From positions 1 to 64,000 of the forward strand of contig JBARAD010000303.1 in NCBI GenBank assembly GCA_049791675.1: a stretch of DNA of 64,000 nucleotides, written 5' to 3'. The notes under the pieces were generated by a model. It saw only the letters and a list, made by a program, of their open reading frames with translations, had not been told where the DNA came from and ran no database searches. This DNA is from Chryseosolibacter sp049791675. Lineage in GTDB: Bacteria; Bacteroidota; Bacteroidia; Cytophagales; Cyclobacteriaceae. A program made the translations under genes and the position numbers. Positions 43,844-53,465 of the stretch are shown here, piece by piece (the first letter of the stretch is position 1; each line of letters starts with the position of its first letter).

Positions 43844-44500
43844 ATGAAATTTTTTATTGACACTGCGAACCTCAACGAAATCAAAGAAGCATATGATCTG
43901 GGCGTACTGGACGGCGTGACCACCAATCCATCCCTGATGGCCAAGGAAGGCATCAAGGGCCTGGAGAAGATCAAAGCGCACTACAAAGCGATCTGCGACA
44001 TTGTCGATAACAACGTAAGCGCCGAAGTGATCGCCACAGACTTCGAAAACATTATCCGCGAAGGAAAGGAGCTGGCAAAGATCGATGACAAGATCGTCGT
44101 AAAGGTTCCCATGATCCGCGACGGTATCAAGGCGATCAAGAAATTTTCAAGCGAGGGTATCCGCACGAATTGTACGCTTGTATTCTCGGCGGGCCAGGCG
44201 ATCCTCGCTGCCAAAGCCGGGGCCAGCTATGTTTCTCCTTTTATCGGACGACTTGACGACGTGTCACAGGATGGTCTTGAACTCATTGCCCAGATGCGTT
44301 TGATCTATGACAACTATCCCTTTGAGACCGAGATCCTGGCCGCATCCGTTCGCCATGCCATGCACCTGATCAAGTGCGCGGAGATCGGCGCCGATGTAGC
44401 AACGTGTCCCCTGAGTGTCATCACCGGACTATTGAAACATCCTCTGACCGATAGCGGTCTCGAGAAGTTTCTTTCCGATCATAAAAAAGCCAACGGCTAA
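43844..44500 (+). CDS. fsa: Fructose-6-phosphate aldolase / transaldolase-like protein
   Basis: The 218-residue protein belongs to the short TalC/FSA class. It starts MKFFIDTANLNEIKEA, has DGVTTNPSLMAKEG, and the Schiff-base lysine in KIVVKVPM. The downstream NCTLVFSAGQAILAAKAGA and YVSPFIGRLDD motifs are diagnostic. Such enzymes cleave fructose-6-phosphate or act as transaldolase in sugar metabolism; sequence alone does not tell which. It ends 8 bp before the FtsE-like ATPase gene. Confidence 0.93.
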   Translation: MKFFIDTANLNEIKEAYDLGVLDGVTTNPSLMAKEGIKGLEKIKAHYKAICDIVDNNVSAEVIATDFENIIREGKELAKIDDKIVVKVPMIRDGIKAIKKFSSEGIRTNCTLVFSAGQAILAAKAGASYVSPFIGRLDDVSQDGLELIAQMRLIYDNYPFETEILAASVRHAMHLIKCAEIGADVATCPLSVITGLLKHPLTDSGLEKFLSDHKKANG

Positions 44501-44508
44501 CAGCGCCT

Positions 44509-45216
44509 ATGTTTTCATCCGATCCCGTCGTCCGCGTCAGTGAGGGACACATCTTCCAGGACCACAATACGGTGCTGGCGGATCTCAACTTTGAAATAGA
44601 GAAAGGTGAGTTTGTCTACCTGGTGGGACGTACAGGATCGGGTAAATCTTCGCTGCTCAAGACCTTATATGCCGACCTCCCGCTGCGGCTTGGAAACATC
44701 CAGATTTGCGGATATCATATCCGTGGCATCAAAAGCGCTGAGGTGCCCATGCTGCGCAGGAAACTTGGAATCATCTTCCAGGATTTCCAGCTTTTCCACG
44801 ACCGCTCCGTAGGTGAGAACCTCCTCTTTGTCATGAAAGCAACGGGATGGCGCGATCATTCAAAAATGCGTGGGCGACTGACGGAAGTACTGATGCAGGT
44901 CGGGCTCGGTTCAGTAGAGAAAAAAATGCCATGGCAACTGTCGGGCGGGGAACAGCAACGCGTGGTGATTGCACGCGCCCTGATCAATGAGCCGCAGATC
45001 CTGCTGGCAGATGAACCCACGGGAAATCTCGATCCGGAAGTATCTTATGGCATCATGCGAATCTTTCAGCAAATCAATAAAAGCGGTACCGCCGTGCTCA
45101 TGGCAACGCACAGCTATGGTCTGATCAGGAAATTTCCCGCGCGGATTCTGAAGTGTGAAGAAGGAAGGGTGCTGGATTCTGCTGTAGAAAAATTCGAGCT
45201 GACGACGGATTTATAG
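44509..45216 (+). CDS. ftsE: FtsE-like ABC transporter ATP-binding protein
   Basis: FtsE with its membrane partner FtsX regulates peptidoglycan hydrolases during cell division. The 235-residue protein has Walker A GRTGSGKSS (residues 40-48), the signature LSGGEQQRVVIARAL and the Walker B ILLADEPTGNLDP. The Q-loop FQDFQLFHDRSVGEN is the spelling found in FtsE and the LolD/MacB class. No ftsX lies next to it, so the ATPase could serve another permease. The assignment to FtsE is by overall resemblance. Confidence 0.85.
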   Translation: MFSSDPVVRVSEGHIFQDHNTVLADLNFEIEKGEFVYLVGRTGSGKSSLLKTLYADLPLRLGNIQICGYHIRGIKSAEVPMLRRKLGIIFQDFQLFHDRSVGENLLFVMKATGWRDHSKMRGRLTEVLMQVGLGSVEKKMPWQLSGGEQQRVVIARALINEPQILLADEPTGNLDPEVSYGIMRIFQQINKSGTAVLMATHSYGLIRKFPARILKCEEGRVLDSAVEKFELTTDL

Positions 45217-45333
45217 CCCCACACGAAGGCGCTCAATGGAAACGCGCAACGTGCGAAGGACAACGCTCTCCGTTATAATCACTTTAAGAAGTTATGACAA
45301 CGCCAACGGATCACTGACGGCCGACCCCGGTCA

Positions 45334-45855
45334 TCAGGTGCTCCGCTCCCCTTTGGCTTTCTGACTTTCAACCTTTTTTTCCTCCAGCCTGTGCAGGTGC
45401 TGGTTCAGCAGATCGATGCGCACCAGGAGGTTCAATACAAGGGCGTCTTTTACTTTCTGACTCGGTCTTGCTTTCATCTCTTCTTTCAACACCAGGTACA
45501 TGGCTTCGAGTTGCTGAAAGTCATGCGTGAAACCATTCAGACCATCGTTCTGCTGGAATTCCTGGATCATGTCGACTTTATTGGATATCTGCTGGAAGTA
45601 GAAGGCTTCGACATCCGAGAATTCCTTCAGCGCCACCGATTGATCGGCTTTCGCAGGTTCCTGTGGCAACAACAGATAGGCTGACAGCATCATGAAAAAA
45701 ATGGCCGCCGCCCGCCACCACACCACGGGATCCTTCCATGACCTTCCCGCGGAGCCAATCGAATTTTCGATACCGCTCCAAACTTCAGAAGATGGCTCCC
45801 TGTCATCAAAAGCATCTCTGTTTTTCCGGACAAAATCTTCAAGCTGATCTTTCAT
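45334..45855 (-). CDS. Putative anti-sigma factor, membrane-anchored
   Basis: The 173-residue protein has an N-terminal cytoplasmic part (1-45, FVRKNRDAFDDREPSSEVW). One transmembrane segment (WWRAAAIFFMMLSAYLLL, about 46-63) is followed by an extracytoplasmic helical part. The ATG overlaps the sigma-factor stop (ATGA), so the two genes are translationally coupled. This topology and coupling are the usual sign of an anti-sigma factor that holds the ECF sigma at the membrane. No family signature beyond this is visible. Confidence 0.75.
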   Translation of the reverse strand: MKDQLEDFVRKNRDAFDDREPSSEVWSGIENSIGSAGRSWKDPVVWWRAAAIFFMMLSAYLLLPQEPAKADQSVALKEFSDVEAFYFQQISNKVDMIQEFQQNDGLNGFTHDFQQLEAMYLVLKEEMKARPSQKVKDALVLNLLVRIDLLNQHLHRLEEKKVESQKAKGERST

Positions 45856-46397
45856 GATCTGATGGTTAATTTTTCCCTTAATTTTGCTTTCGCCCGGTTC
45901 AACTGCGATTTCGAAGTTGATTCCGTGATCCCCATAATACCGGCGATCTCCTGGTGGTCGTAACCTTCCAATAAATATAACGAAAGCACCGACCGGTATC
46001 CATCGGGTAATTCTTCGATAGCTTTTTTCACCCGGTCAACGGTTAATTCTTCCTTATAGTCGGCCGCTGACTCGGTCTCGACAATGTCCCACGTTTCGTC
46101 CTCGGGCATCCACTCATGTTTTCGCCGTTTCAGTACGTTGATGGATTTATTGACGACAATACGTTTCAACCAGGCACCGAACGTGGCATCCGCCCGATAG
46201 CTGCCAAGACTTTTGAAGGCGCTGATAAAAGCATCCTGAAGCGCATCTTCAGCATCTTCCTGCCTTCCCGTGATCCTGTAGCTAACATTGTACATCGACC
46301 GCGAATACAGTCTGTAGAGCTGGTAATGGGCGTCGCGGTCGCCTGCCTTGCAGCGCGCAACCAAATCATCATGCATGTTCAAAACCTGCTGCTCCAA
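45852..46397 (-). CDS. ECF-type RNA polymerase sigma-70 factor
   Basis: The 181-residue protein has region 2 (YQLYRLYSRSMYNVSYRI, then DAEDALQDAFISAFKSL) and region 4 (IEELPDGYRSVLSLYLLEG, with helix-turn-helix HQEIAGIMGITESTSKSQL). Length and motifs are typical of extracytoplasmic-function sigma factors. A Met at 46376 (MHDDLVARCK) is an alternative start, since the family usually begins near there. Its stop overlaps the anti-sigma start. The signal it responds to is unknown, and no TonB transporter with a sigma-signalling plug extension is adjacent. Confidence 0.93.
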   Translation of the reverse strand: MEQQVLNMHDDLVARCKAGDRDAHYQLYRLYSRSMYNVSYRITGRQEDAEDALQDAFISAFKSLGSYRADATFGAWLKRIVVNKSINVLKRRKHEWMPEDETWDIVETESAADYKEELTVDRVKKAIEELPDGYRSVLSLYLLEGYDHQEIAGIMGITESTSKSQLNRAKAKLREKLTIRS

Positions 46398-46458
46398 GCG
46401 AATTCCGGCTATTCGTTTTTACCAAAGACAAGATAGGGATTAAAAGGTTGCATCATTG

Positions 46459-46557
46459 GGAATTAGGAATTAGGCATTAGGAATTAGGAAATAGGAAATA
46501 GGCATTCGTCATTAGGGCATTCGTCATCAGCCATTGGTCATTGTGAATTGGGAATCA
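46459..46557 (+). repeat. Heptamer repeat array D
   Basis: Fourteen consecutive units of 7 bp (one is 8 bp) lie between the sigma-factor start and the CCA-enzyme end. They include GGAATTA, GGCATTA, GGAAATA, GGCATTC, GTCATTA, GTCATCA, GCCATTG and GTCATTG. The phase is kept except for one inserted G at about 46515. It is related to arrays A, E, F and G, and is inverted relative to array E. Confidence 0.9.
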
Positions 46558-46610
46558 GATACCCGGAATCGGGAAGGGACCTTCATGGGCCGGATGTGCG
46601 GTGGGTGGTA

Positions 46611-46632
46611 GGGACGCATAATCATGCATCCT
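46611..46632. repeat. Imperfect palindrome between heptamer arrays D and E
   Basis: GGGACGCAT (46611-46619) and ATGCATCCT (46624-46632) pair in eight of nine positions around AATC. It lies near the middle between arrays D and E. Confidence 0.55.
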
Positions 46633-46683
46633 GGCCAGTCATTAGTTGGTTATTGGTGTTTGGTTATTTCTCATCCTGTCCAT

Positions 46684-46788
46684 GCCTGAATTCCCAATGC
46701 CTTATTCCGGATGCCTAATGCTCAATTCCTAATGCCCAATTCCTAATGCCTAATTCCTAATGCCTAATGACTAATGACTAATTAATAA
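46684..46788 (-). repeat. Heptamer repeat array E, inverted relative to D
   Basis: Fifteen consecutive 7-bp units lie in one phase. Read on the plus strand they include TTCCTAA, TGCCTAA, TGCTCAA, TGCCCAA, TGACTAA. Their complements (TTAGGAA, TTAGGCA, TTAGTCA) are the same words as in array D, so the two arrays face each other across about 125 bp and could form a long hairpin. Confidence 0.9.
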
Positions 46789-46806
46789 CCAACCTCCAGT
46801 CCGGAC

Positions 46807-48219
46807 TCAGGAGGCTTCCGCCAATCCGCGGGCGGAGGCGAGCTGCCGAAGTAAGGCGAGGGCTTCATCCCTGTCATTCCTGATTTTTCCGTCAAGGATG
46901 GCTTCTTTGATCTCTTCCTTGATTTCGCCAATGATCCTGCCGGGGGGTATGCTGTACATCTTCATGATCTCATCGCCGGTAACGGGCGGCTGAAAATTGC
47001 GGATGTGATCTTTCTCTTCAACTTCCGCCATTTTACGCTCCACCAGGTCAAAGTTCCTGAGGAACCGCGTGACTTTTTCATTGTTTTTGGAAGTGATGTC
47101 GGCACGACAAAGCTTCATCAATGCGTCGATCTCATCTCCCGCTTCGAAGAGCAGGCGGCGAATGGCCGAGTCGGAAACATTGCGCACGAGCGGAATGGGC
47201 CGAAGATGAAGACGTACCAGCTTCTGGACGAATAGCATGCGTTCGTCCATGGGAAGTTTCAGGCGCCGGAAGATCCCCGGCGTCATGCGGGCGCCTTTTT
47301 CTTCGTGACCGTGAAAGGTCCAGCCGTGTTCTTTGTCAAATTTCTTGGTCGCCGGCTTGGCGATGTCGTGCATGATGGCAGCCCACCGCAGCCATAGGTT
47401 GTCGGAAACTTTCGAGACGTTATCAAGCACCTGCAGGGTGTGGAAAAAATTGTCTTTATGGGCCTGATTGCCGATATACTCGACGCCATGAAGGGCAACC
47501 ATTTCGGGAAAGAATTGCCTGAGCAGCCCGCTGTGAAAAAGCAACTTGAAGCCATAGGAAGGCAGCGGGCTCATGATGATCTTATTCAGCTCGTCTATGA
47601 TACGCTCGGCAGAGATGATCTTCAGCCTTTCCGCCTGAGAAGTAATGGCTGCAAAAGTGTCGGCCTCAATATCGAAGTTCAATTGCGATGCAAAACGAAT
47701 CGCACGCATCATCCTCAGTGGATCGTCTGAAAACGTAATGACGGGATCGAGCGGCGTACGGATGATCTTCCGCTTCATATCCCCTACCCCGTCAAACGGA
47801 TCGATCAGTTCACCGAAGGTTTCCTTGTTCAGGGAAATAGCCAGCGCGTTGATCGTAAAGTCCCTTCGCTTCTGGTCATCTTCGAGTGAGCCATCCTCCA
47901 CGCTCGGTTTGCGTGATTCGGCGCGGTAGGATTCCTTGCGCGCTCCGACAAATTCCAGGTCGAGGTCTCCATATAACATTTGGGCAGTGCCAAAATTCTT
48001 AAACACACTCACCTTGAGGTTGGGTCCCAGCGCTTTTGCCACGGCCTGTGCGAGGTCAATGCCGCTTCCAACGCACACGAAATCAATATCTTTGGAGGGT
48101 CTGTTTAAGACGAGGTCGCGAACATAACCCCCTACCACATACGTATCAAGGGATCGCCCGTCAGCCACTGCGCCGATGGTCTTAAATAGGGGAAGTTCAA
48201 GCGATGAAGAAAGATTCAT
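46807..48219 (-). CDS. CCA tRNA nucleotidyltransferase with HD domain
   Basis: The enzyme adds or repairs the CCA end of tRNA in the cytoplasm. The 470-residue protein has the class II nucleotidyltransferase head (YVVGGYVRDLVLNRPSKDIDFVC, catalytic Asp pair DID) and the RRDFTINALAIS motif. An HD phosphohydrolase domain follows (IMHDIAKPATK, near residue 275). The start at 48219 (MNLSSSLELPL) was chosen because a longer frame to 48324 overlaps the PorP/SprF gene. It could also act as a poly(A) polymerase, but the HD domain and the length favour the CCA enzyme. Confidence 0.93.
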   Translation of the reverse strand: MNLSSSLELPLFKTIGAVADGRSLDTYVVGGYVRDLVLNRPSKDIDFVCVGSGIDLAQAVAKALGPNLKVSVFKNFGTAQMLYGDLDLEFVGARKESYRAESRKPSVEDGSLEDDQKRRDFTINALAISLNKETFGELIDPFDGVGDMKRKIIRTPLDPVITFSDDPLRMMRAIRFASQLNFDIEADTFAAITSQAERLKIISAERIIDELNKIIMSPLPSYGFKLLFHSGLLRQFFPEMVALHGVEYIGNQAHKDNFFHTLQVLDNVSKVSDNLWLRWAAIMHDIAKPATKKFDKEHGWTFHGHEEKGARMTPGIFRRLKLPMDERMLFVQKLVRLHLRPIPLVRNVSDSAIRRLLFEAGDEIDALMKLCRADITSKNNEKVTRFLRNFDLVERKMAEVEEKDHIRNFQPPVTGDEIMKMYSIPPGRIIGEIKEEIKEAILDGKIRNDRDEALALLRQLASARGLAEAS

Positions 48220-48299
48220 GCGCGAATTTAAATCAGAATTTTCAAAATCCCGTAGTGGCATCCCGCGCCGACGCCGGAAGAAAGCATCCTTGACTCCTG

Positions 48300-49313
48300 T
48301 TAGTCTCCCGAGAAGGTGGGACACGGAATGTACCGCTCGCGCTTCCGCTTCTTCACCTGGGTGGCAAGTTCGATCTTGAATTTCAGACCGATCTCATGGG
48401 CGCCGCCGGAAATGGGGCCCAACTCGGAAACGGTCACGTCATAGCTGTAACTCACCTCGACATTGGACAACTGGAAACCCAGCACCACCACGACGGCGTC
48501 CTGGCTGACGTTGTCCTTTGCGTTCTGCTGGATGGGAATCCCGCGATACCACAACCCGATGACTACGGGCTCATAAAAAAAATAGGTTCCGAGGTCGAGC
48601 TGGTCAAAATTACCCTGTTGTTTATAAACAAAGGAGGGTGCAATGGAGGCAGTGCGGTCGCGCTTGAATACCCCGTGATATAACGGGATGCGCACCCCGC
48701 CATGCACGGAAGTTTTGACCGGGATTTCACTTTCATCGTCCATTAAAGAACGGTTCGGTCTGTTGAGATGCGACGTGGAAAGACCAAGCCATACCTTGCG
48801 GCTGTACACCAGCAGGCCCGCACCGAAATCGAAATACGTCTGGCCCTCCACGTTGAGGCCGGACGGCGGTGGCGGTATGTTGTCGCTGTTTTGAGAAAAG
48901 TCCAGTTGCTGATAGAAGACCAGTTTATTAAAATCGATCGTTCTGGAGCCCAGACCAAAATTCAATCCGGAAGAAAGGATCATCTTGTCGGATAATTTCA
49001 CTTTATAGGCGTATTGAAAATTGAATTGCGTCGACTTCAGATTGGCAGAACCTGCTTTGTCCGCCGTCAGCAGAAATCCCAGACCTGAGTTCAATTGATC
49101 CAGGTTGTAATCATAGGAGAAAGCATATGTCTGGAAGGCCTGTGAAATATTGGGCCATTGATTTCTGTAGTTGGCGATAAAACGATGATCCACGGAAGTC
49201 CCCGCGAAAGCAGGGTTCAGGTACAACGGCGCCGCGTAATACTGAGAAAATTCAGGATCCTGCGCGCGCGCCAGCGAGGAAAAAAATATCAGGACGAATA
49301 CCAGTTTTTTCAT
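48300..49313 (-). CDS. PorP/SprF family type IX secretion outer-membrane protein
   Basis: The 337-residue protein has a signal peptide (MKKLVFVLIFFSSLARA), then QDPEFSQYYAAPLYLNPAFAGT, the family hallmark. The remainder is alternating beta strands of an outer-membrane barrel. PorP/SprF proteins help export or anchor large surface adhesins that carry type B sorting domains. It starts 2 bp after the stop of such an adhesin, which fits the usual pairing. Confidence 0.95.
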   Translation of the reverse strand: MKKLVFVLIFFSSLARAQDPEFSQYYAAPLYLNPAFAGTSVDHRFIANYRNQWPNISQAFQTYAFSYDYNLDQLNSGLGFLLTADKAGSANLKSTQFNFQYAYKVKLSDKMILSSGLNFGLGSRTIDFNKLVFYQQLDFSQNSDNIPPPPSGLNVEGQTYFDFGAGLLVYSRKVWLGLSTSHLNRPNRSLMDDESEIPVKTSVHGGVRIPLYHGVFKRDRTASIAPSFVYKQQGNFDQLDLGTYFFYEPVVIGLWYRGIPIQQNAKDNVSQDAVVVVLGFQLSNVEVSYSYDVTVSELGPISGGAHEIGLKFKIELATQVKKRKRERYIPCPTFSGD

Positions 49314-49315
49314 TT

Positions 49316-52300
49316 TTATCGGAGCAGATTAATATCCCCTGTTCGCGTAATGGTCCTTCCATTTTCGTACGCTACGGTGATGCGATAGATGTACACATCC
49401 TGGGGGCACAGCCTTCCGTGATGATAACCGTCCCATCCAACTTCCTGGTTGGTGCTTTCAAACATCAGTTCACCCCATCGGTTAAAGACCAGCATCTGGA
49501 ATTTTGTTACCTTCTGCACCAGCGGAAGAAACACTTCATTGTTCTGAACGTTTCCGCTTCCGGGGCCCGTGGTATTGGGAATGAAAGCATTCGGGATCAG
49601 CAATTGACCATGGTTGACCGTGTGAACTCCCGACTTCAGCACCGTGGTATCCGAACAACCATTGCCATTGCTTGCGATGAGCGTAATGGAGAACGTGCCC
49701 TCCTTCGCGTATTGGTGCTGGGGCTCTGCCGCTGTTGACGTGGTGCCGTCGCCGAAATCCCAGAGGTATGCAGTAGCATTTCTGCTGCGATTATCCGTAT
49801 ACAATATTTCGCCCGGCACATTCAGCGGGGTATTTGGATAAACAGCGAACTGTGCCACGGGATTATCGAGCACTTCGATGATCAGTTCCTTTGTGAGCGA
49901 AACCGTGTCGCCCAACTCATTCGTAGCGGAGAGTGTGACCGAATAAAGTCCCGGTTCCTGGTAGGTATATGTCGGATCCACCGCGCGGGACGTGCCTTCG
50001 TTCGCTCCGAACTTCCAGAAATAACTCGTCGGGTCTGCGTACTTTGATTCATTGATAAAGGACACCGTATGCGGTGCACATCCTGCAGGTGGCAGGTAAT
50101 CAAAGGCGAGCACCGGCGGGATCGGATTGATCCGGACATCCGCAGTCACCGTCTCCGAACAATCTTTATCCGTCACGGTAAGGCTAATGGTATACCGGCC
50201 GAATGTTTCGTAAGTGTGGGAGGAAACATTGGGATCACTGGAAGTTGTTCCATCGCCAAAATCCCAGGCATACGCCCAGGGTCCGGGATTGGTATTATTT
50301 ACAATGGCAACCGTTGAGCCCGGCAGGGTTTGTTCTGAAGGGCTGGCAGTAAACGATGCATTCATGGCGTCAACACGGCCTGCAAAAAAGTTTTTCGTGG
50401 TAACCGAGCTCCGACAGTTCGCAAGATTTTTTGTGATGAGACTAACGGCCACATCCTGATCAACCGAGGTAGACCGTTGAATATCATACTCCAGATGGTC
50501 TCCGGATGTTGTCGAACTATAAACGAGTACACCATTGATGGAGATATTCCATGTGTATTCCGACAATCCTCTCTGCGCTGCATCCAGTGCCAGCAATATG
50601 CGATCACAGGCATGGGTAACGGTATCAACCGCAAAAGCGGAAGAAGGGACGGGTGAGATCCTGATGGTGCGAGTGGAGTCTCCATAACACGTGCTCGGAA
50701 GTGTCGCCCGGAGGGTAACAAAGAAATCCTTCACAACCGGTGAGGGATTGTTAAAATCATATTGAAAGGAGGGGGTTGTTCCCGTGCTGATCTCTTCTAC
50801 CAGCCCGTTCGAATCATTTATTTTCCATGTATAATCCGTGGGCCTGAGCAACTGTGTTTGATTGTCAACCTCGAAGTCCACAGACACGGGGCTGCAATTG
50901 TCATTAAACGGTGAATAGTTGAGTGACACAAATCCGGAGCGCGGCTGTGGAAATACTTTGATTGTAGCAGGTGGTGAGGTCAGCTCGCAATTATTGACCG
51001 TTACAACGCGTAGCCTGATCCGGTAATCGCGGTCAACCGCGCCGGTATTAAAAAATTTCCTGACGAAGATATCCGAGAAACCGGGATCCGTTGGTTTCTG
51101 AACAGAGTCAACCTGAAATCCCGAGCCCGCATCCACCTCCCAGACAAATTCTTTGATCAGGTCGGGCTGGCCTGCGACGGACTGGTTGGTGAACTGAACG
51201 GACAGGGCGCTGCATCCGGAGGTAACGTCGGGGGTGAAGCTTGCGCGGGGCAAGGGATCCACCACTACCGTTTGCTGTATCAATGCCGAACAATTTCCGG
51301 CATTGGTTGTGACGCGCAAAGCCACTTCATAGCTTCCCGGACCGGGAAAGGTGTAATCGATGTTTCGCTGATTGTCGAGCGCGTTGTCCTTTGAGAAAGT
51401 TACGCCATCATAACGCATGTCCCATTCCCAGGAAACGATCTGTTCACCTGCAATCGGATTCATGGTTGACAGGTCCGTGATGGTTGTAGGTGCACTTTCG
51501 CATACCCTGTTGAATGAAAACCGGGGTTCGGGTTTTTCAAAAACCCGAACTGCGACTTCATCCGAGCTTTCACACCCGGTGAGGTTATCCCGAATTCTCA
51601 GTCTCACGTTGTAAACACCCCTGTTTCTGAAAACACGGTCGAAAGGCCCAAGACGCGAATTTGAAAAGCCCCCACCTGACGGTGCTTCAAACACCATGTT
51701 ATTATTCTCATCATAGAATTCCCAGCGCCAGATCGTTGTTGCGGTCACTGTTCCGGAAGAGATATCTGTAAACCGCACGTCAAAGTCCGTGAGGGGCGTA
51801 TTGAATTCCTGGCAAAAATCCGGTGTGATCGGATTGTTCGAGAGATCCGATATGCCGATGCGCGCCGTCAGCGATGGCGTGATATTCACATATCCGATAA
51901 ACTCCTGAGTACAGGAGCCCTGGGCCGTTGGATTCCGTGCGGTAAGGCGTACCATTTTTGATCCACCGGAGGTGAACGCAAAATCCGGATGACGTTGGGT
52001 ACTGGTACTGATCAGCGTCGTGCCCGTTGCGTCGTCAAAAAATTCCCAGCGGTAGTTGTAGGCGGTAACGTTGGGCGTGTTATTTCTGAAAGAGATGACA
52101 TCGCCGATACAAAAATCCGCAGTAATATTTCCATTGGCGTCGCGCGTGAAAAAATCCGGCTCGGGGGCTTCGACGACCTCGATATATCCCCGGGTAATGA
52201 TGGCATCTTCATAGTTTGGATTTACCGCATCACCATTCCATGGATTACAAACATTCCAGTTGAAGAGCGTGATCTCGAAACGGTTGCCGATGACGTTGGC

Positions 52301-53107
52301 CACATCTGCCGGGGCGTTCATGGGAAAACTCACAGAAGAGGGCCCATCCGCCGGAAACGGGATCGCGTCCACGGGTCCGAAATACGCTGCCGTTACCTGC
52401 ATGGCACCGGTGCCGCGGGTAGCCGTCGTCGCCAGCGCTCCGGTGCCATTCGTCAAGCCCCTCACGCCGCCATCATTCAACGTAAGGTTCCTGATAGTAG
52501 CCCCAGCGTTGTGACTGGTGCCGTAGACAAATTGCACATGCCTTGCAGCCCGGTTTGGATTGTCAGGCTCCACAACCATATTACAGTTGAACTCCGAGTT
52601 ATCCCGGAAACGGGCGTTCACGACCGGGTTGTCGAAACACACATCCCAGGTTTCAGGGGCCATGGAAACCTGTCCGTTCGCCTGCTCATCGGTTCCCCAG
52701 AAAAAAGCTGTTTGCTGCTGCGCGGAAGACATACACACCTGGCCGTTGATGATCACATACGTTGTCGGACGGATATTGCACTGGTCATTATTATCAAAGT
52801 ACGTGAGGCTGGCATTTGCGGAGAAAGATGTATTTCCCCCTGCTACCACGAGCCCGCTCGTTTGGTCAACGACTGTGATGGTGTTATTCGGATCATTCCA
52901 TTCATACATGATCTGTATGCTGGCCGGATTCTGCGGTACGTTAAAATAATAGGTGATGCTGAATTGCGTGACTGTTACAGGAGCGCAATCCTGGTCCGTA
53001 TTGAAACTGATATCCTTTTGCGGACGCAACTGATTACACTGCGCCCAAAGTTGCGCTGCGGCCAGGACAGATAAGAGAACCAGTAAAAACAACCTTTTCA
53101 ACAACAT
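49316..53107 (-). CDS. Giant secreted PKD-repeat protein with gliding-motility type B sorting domain
   Basis: The 1263-residue protein has a signal peptide ending QLWAQC (about residue 24). It carries several PKD domains, recognisable by WDFGDGTTS motifs near residues 1000 and 1150, and many Ig-like strands. The last 90 residues (NAFIPNTTGPGSG, then FQMLVFNRWGELMFES, WDGYHHG and DVYIYRI) are the gliding motility-associated C-terminal sorting domain (CHU_C) read by the type IX system. It is therefore exported and probably attached to the cell surface. The adjacent PorP/SprF gene is its likely partner. The target or ligand is unknown. Confidence 0.94.
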   Translation of the reverse strand: MLLKRLFLLVLLSVLAAAQLWAQCNQLRPQKDISFNTDQDCAPVTVTQFSITYYFNVPQNPASIQIMYEWNDPNNTITVVDQTSGLVVAGGNTSFSANASLTYFDNNDQCNIRPTTYVIINGQVCMSSAQQQTAFFWGTDEQANGQVSMAPETWDVCFDNPVVNARFRDNSEFNCNMVVEPDNPNRAARHVQFVYGTSHNAGATIRNLTLNDGGVRGLTNGTGALATTATRGTGAMQVTAAYFGPVDAIPFPADGPSSVSFPMNAPADVANVIGNRFEITLFNWNVCNPWNGDAVNPNYEDAIITRGYIEVVEAPEPDFFTRDANGNITADFCIGDVISFRNNTPNVTAYNYRWEFFDDATGTTLISTSTQRHPDFAFTSGGSKMVRLTARNPTAQGSCTQEFIGYVNITPSLTARIGISDLSNNPITPDFCQEFNTPLTDFDVRFTDISSGTVTATTIWRWEFYDENNNMVFEAPSGGGFSNSRLGPFDRVFRNRGVYNVRLRIRDNLTGCESSDEVAVRVFEKPEPRFSFNRVCESAPTTITDLSTMNPIAGEQIVSWEWDMRYDGVTFSKDNALDNQRNIDYTFPGPGSYEVALRVTTNAGNCSALIQQTVVVDPLPRASFTPDVTSGCSALSVQFTNQSVAGQPDLIKEFVWEVDAGSGFQVDSVQKPTDPGFSDIFVRKFFNTGAVDRDYRIRLRVVTVNNCELTSPPATIKVFPQPRSGFVSLNYSPFNDNCSPVSVDFEVDNQTQLLRPTDYTWKINDSNGLVEEISTGTTPSFQYDFNNPSPVVKDFFVTLRATLPSTCYGDSTRTIRISPVPSSAFAVDTVTHACDRILLALDAAQRGLSEYTWNISINGVLVYSSTTSGDHLEYDIQRSTSVDQDVAVSLITKNLANCRSSVTTKNFFAGRVDAMNASFTASPSEQTLPGSTVAIVNNTNPGPWAYAWDFGDGTTSSDPNVSSHTYETFGRYTISLTVTDKDCSETVTADVRINPIPPVLAFDYLPPAGCAPHTVSFINESKYADPTSYFWKFGANEGTSRAVDPTYTYQEPGLYSVTLSATNELGDTVSLTKELIIEVLDNPVAQFAVYPNTPLNVPGEILYTDNRSRNATAYLWDFGDGTTSTAAEPQHQYAKEGTFSITLIASNGNGCSDTTVLKSGVHTVNHGQLLIPNAFIPNTTGPGSGNVQNNEVFLPLVQKVTKFQMLVFNRWGELMFESTNQEVGWDGYHHGRLCPQDVYIYRITVAYENGRTITRTGDINLLR

Positions 53108-53465
53108 CCCGGTATCAGCACATTAATCGTTAAAAGACTTAGGATAGCTCCTTTATCAGGTAAATAACTTGCAAGGAAACCAGCTGTTCGGAAATAAATA
53201 CGGCCGTTTCGGTGAGGTGACTTTAAGGCAAATGACCGGCCTTATTGCCTGCTGAACCTCTGGAGGCGGGGGGTGTTTTCTGTCATCAGTTCAGAAAAAA
53301 TATCTTTCAGCAGATCAATTGAAAACATAAGGCCCGTATTGCAATGCGGTACTTTCCGCCCTCGCAAAGGAAGTTTTTTCAAGCCCGCAGGCTTATTCCT
53401 TAAATAATTACCCTGAAAAATTTACCTTTGTGCCCGGTTAATCGAAAAAAGGGTCAATCCTGAAC
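53108..53465. other. 358-bp gap with the pyrG promoter region
   Basis: The gap separates the divergent PKD adhesin and pyrG. TACCTTTG at 53423-53430 matches the TAnnTTTG box, 35 bp before the pyrG start, but no -33 box is clear. No protein-like frame is seen. Confidence 0.55.

Noticed and set aside
51989..53074. 361-codon plus-strand frame opposite the giant PKD gene
   Set aside because: It lies entirely within the coding sequence of the PKD protein, whose domains and sorting tail are unmistakable; the opposite frame is a shadow.
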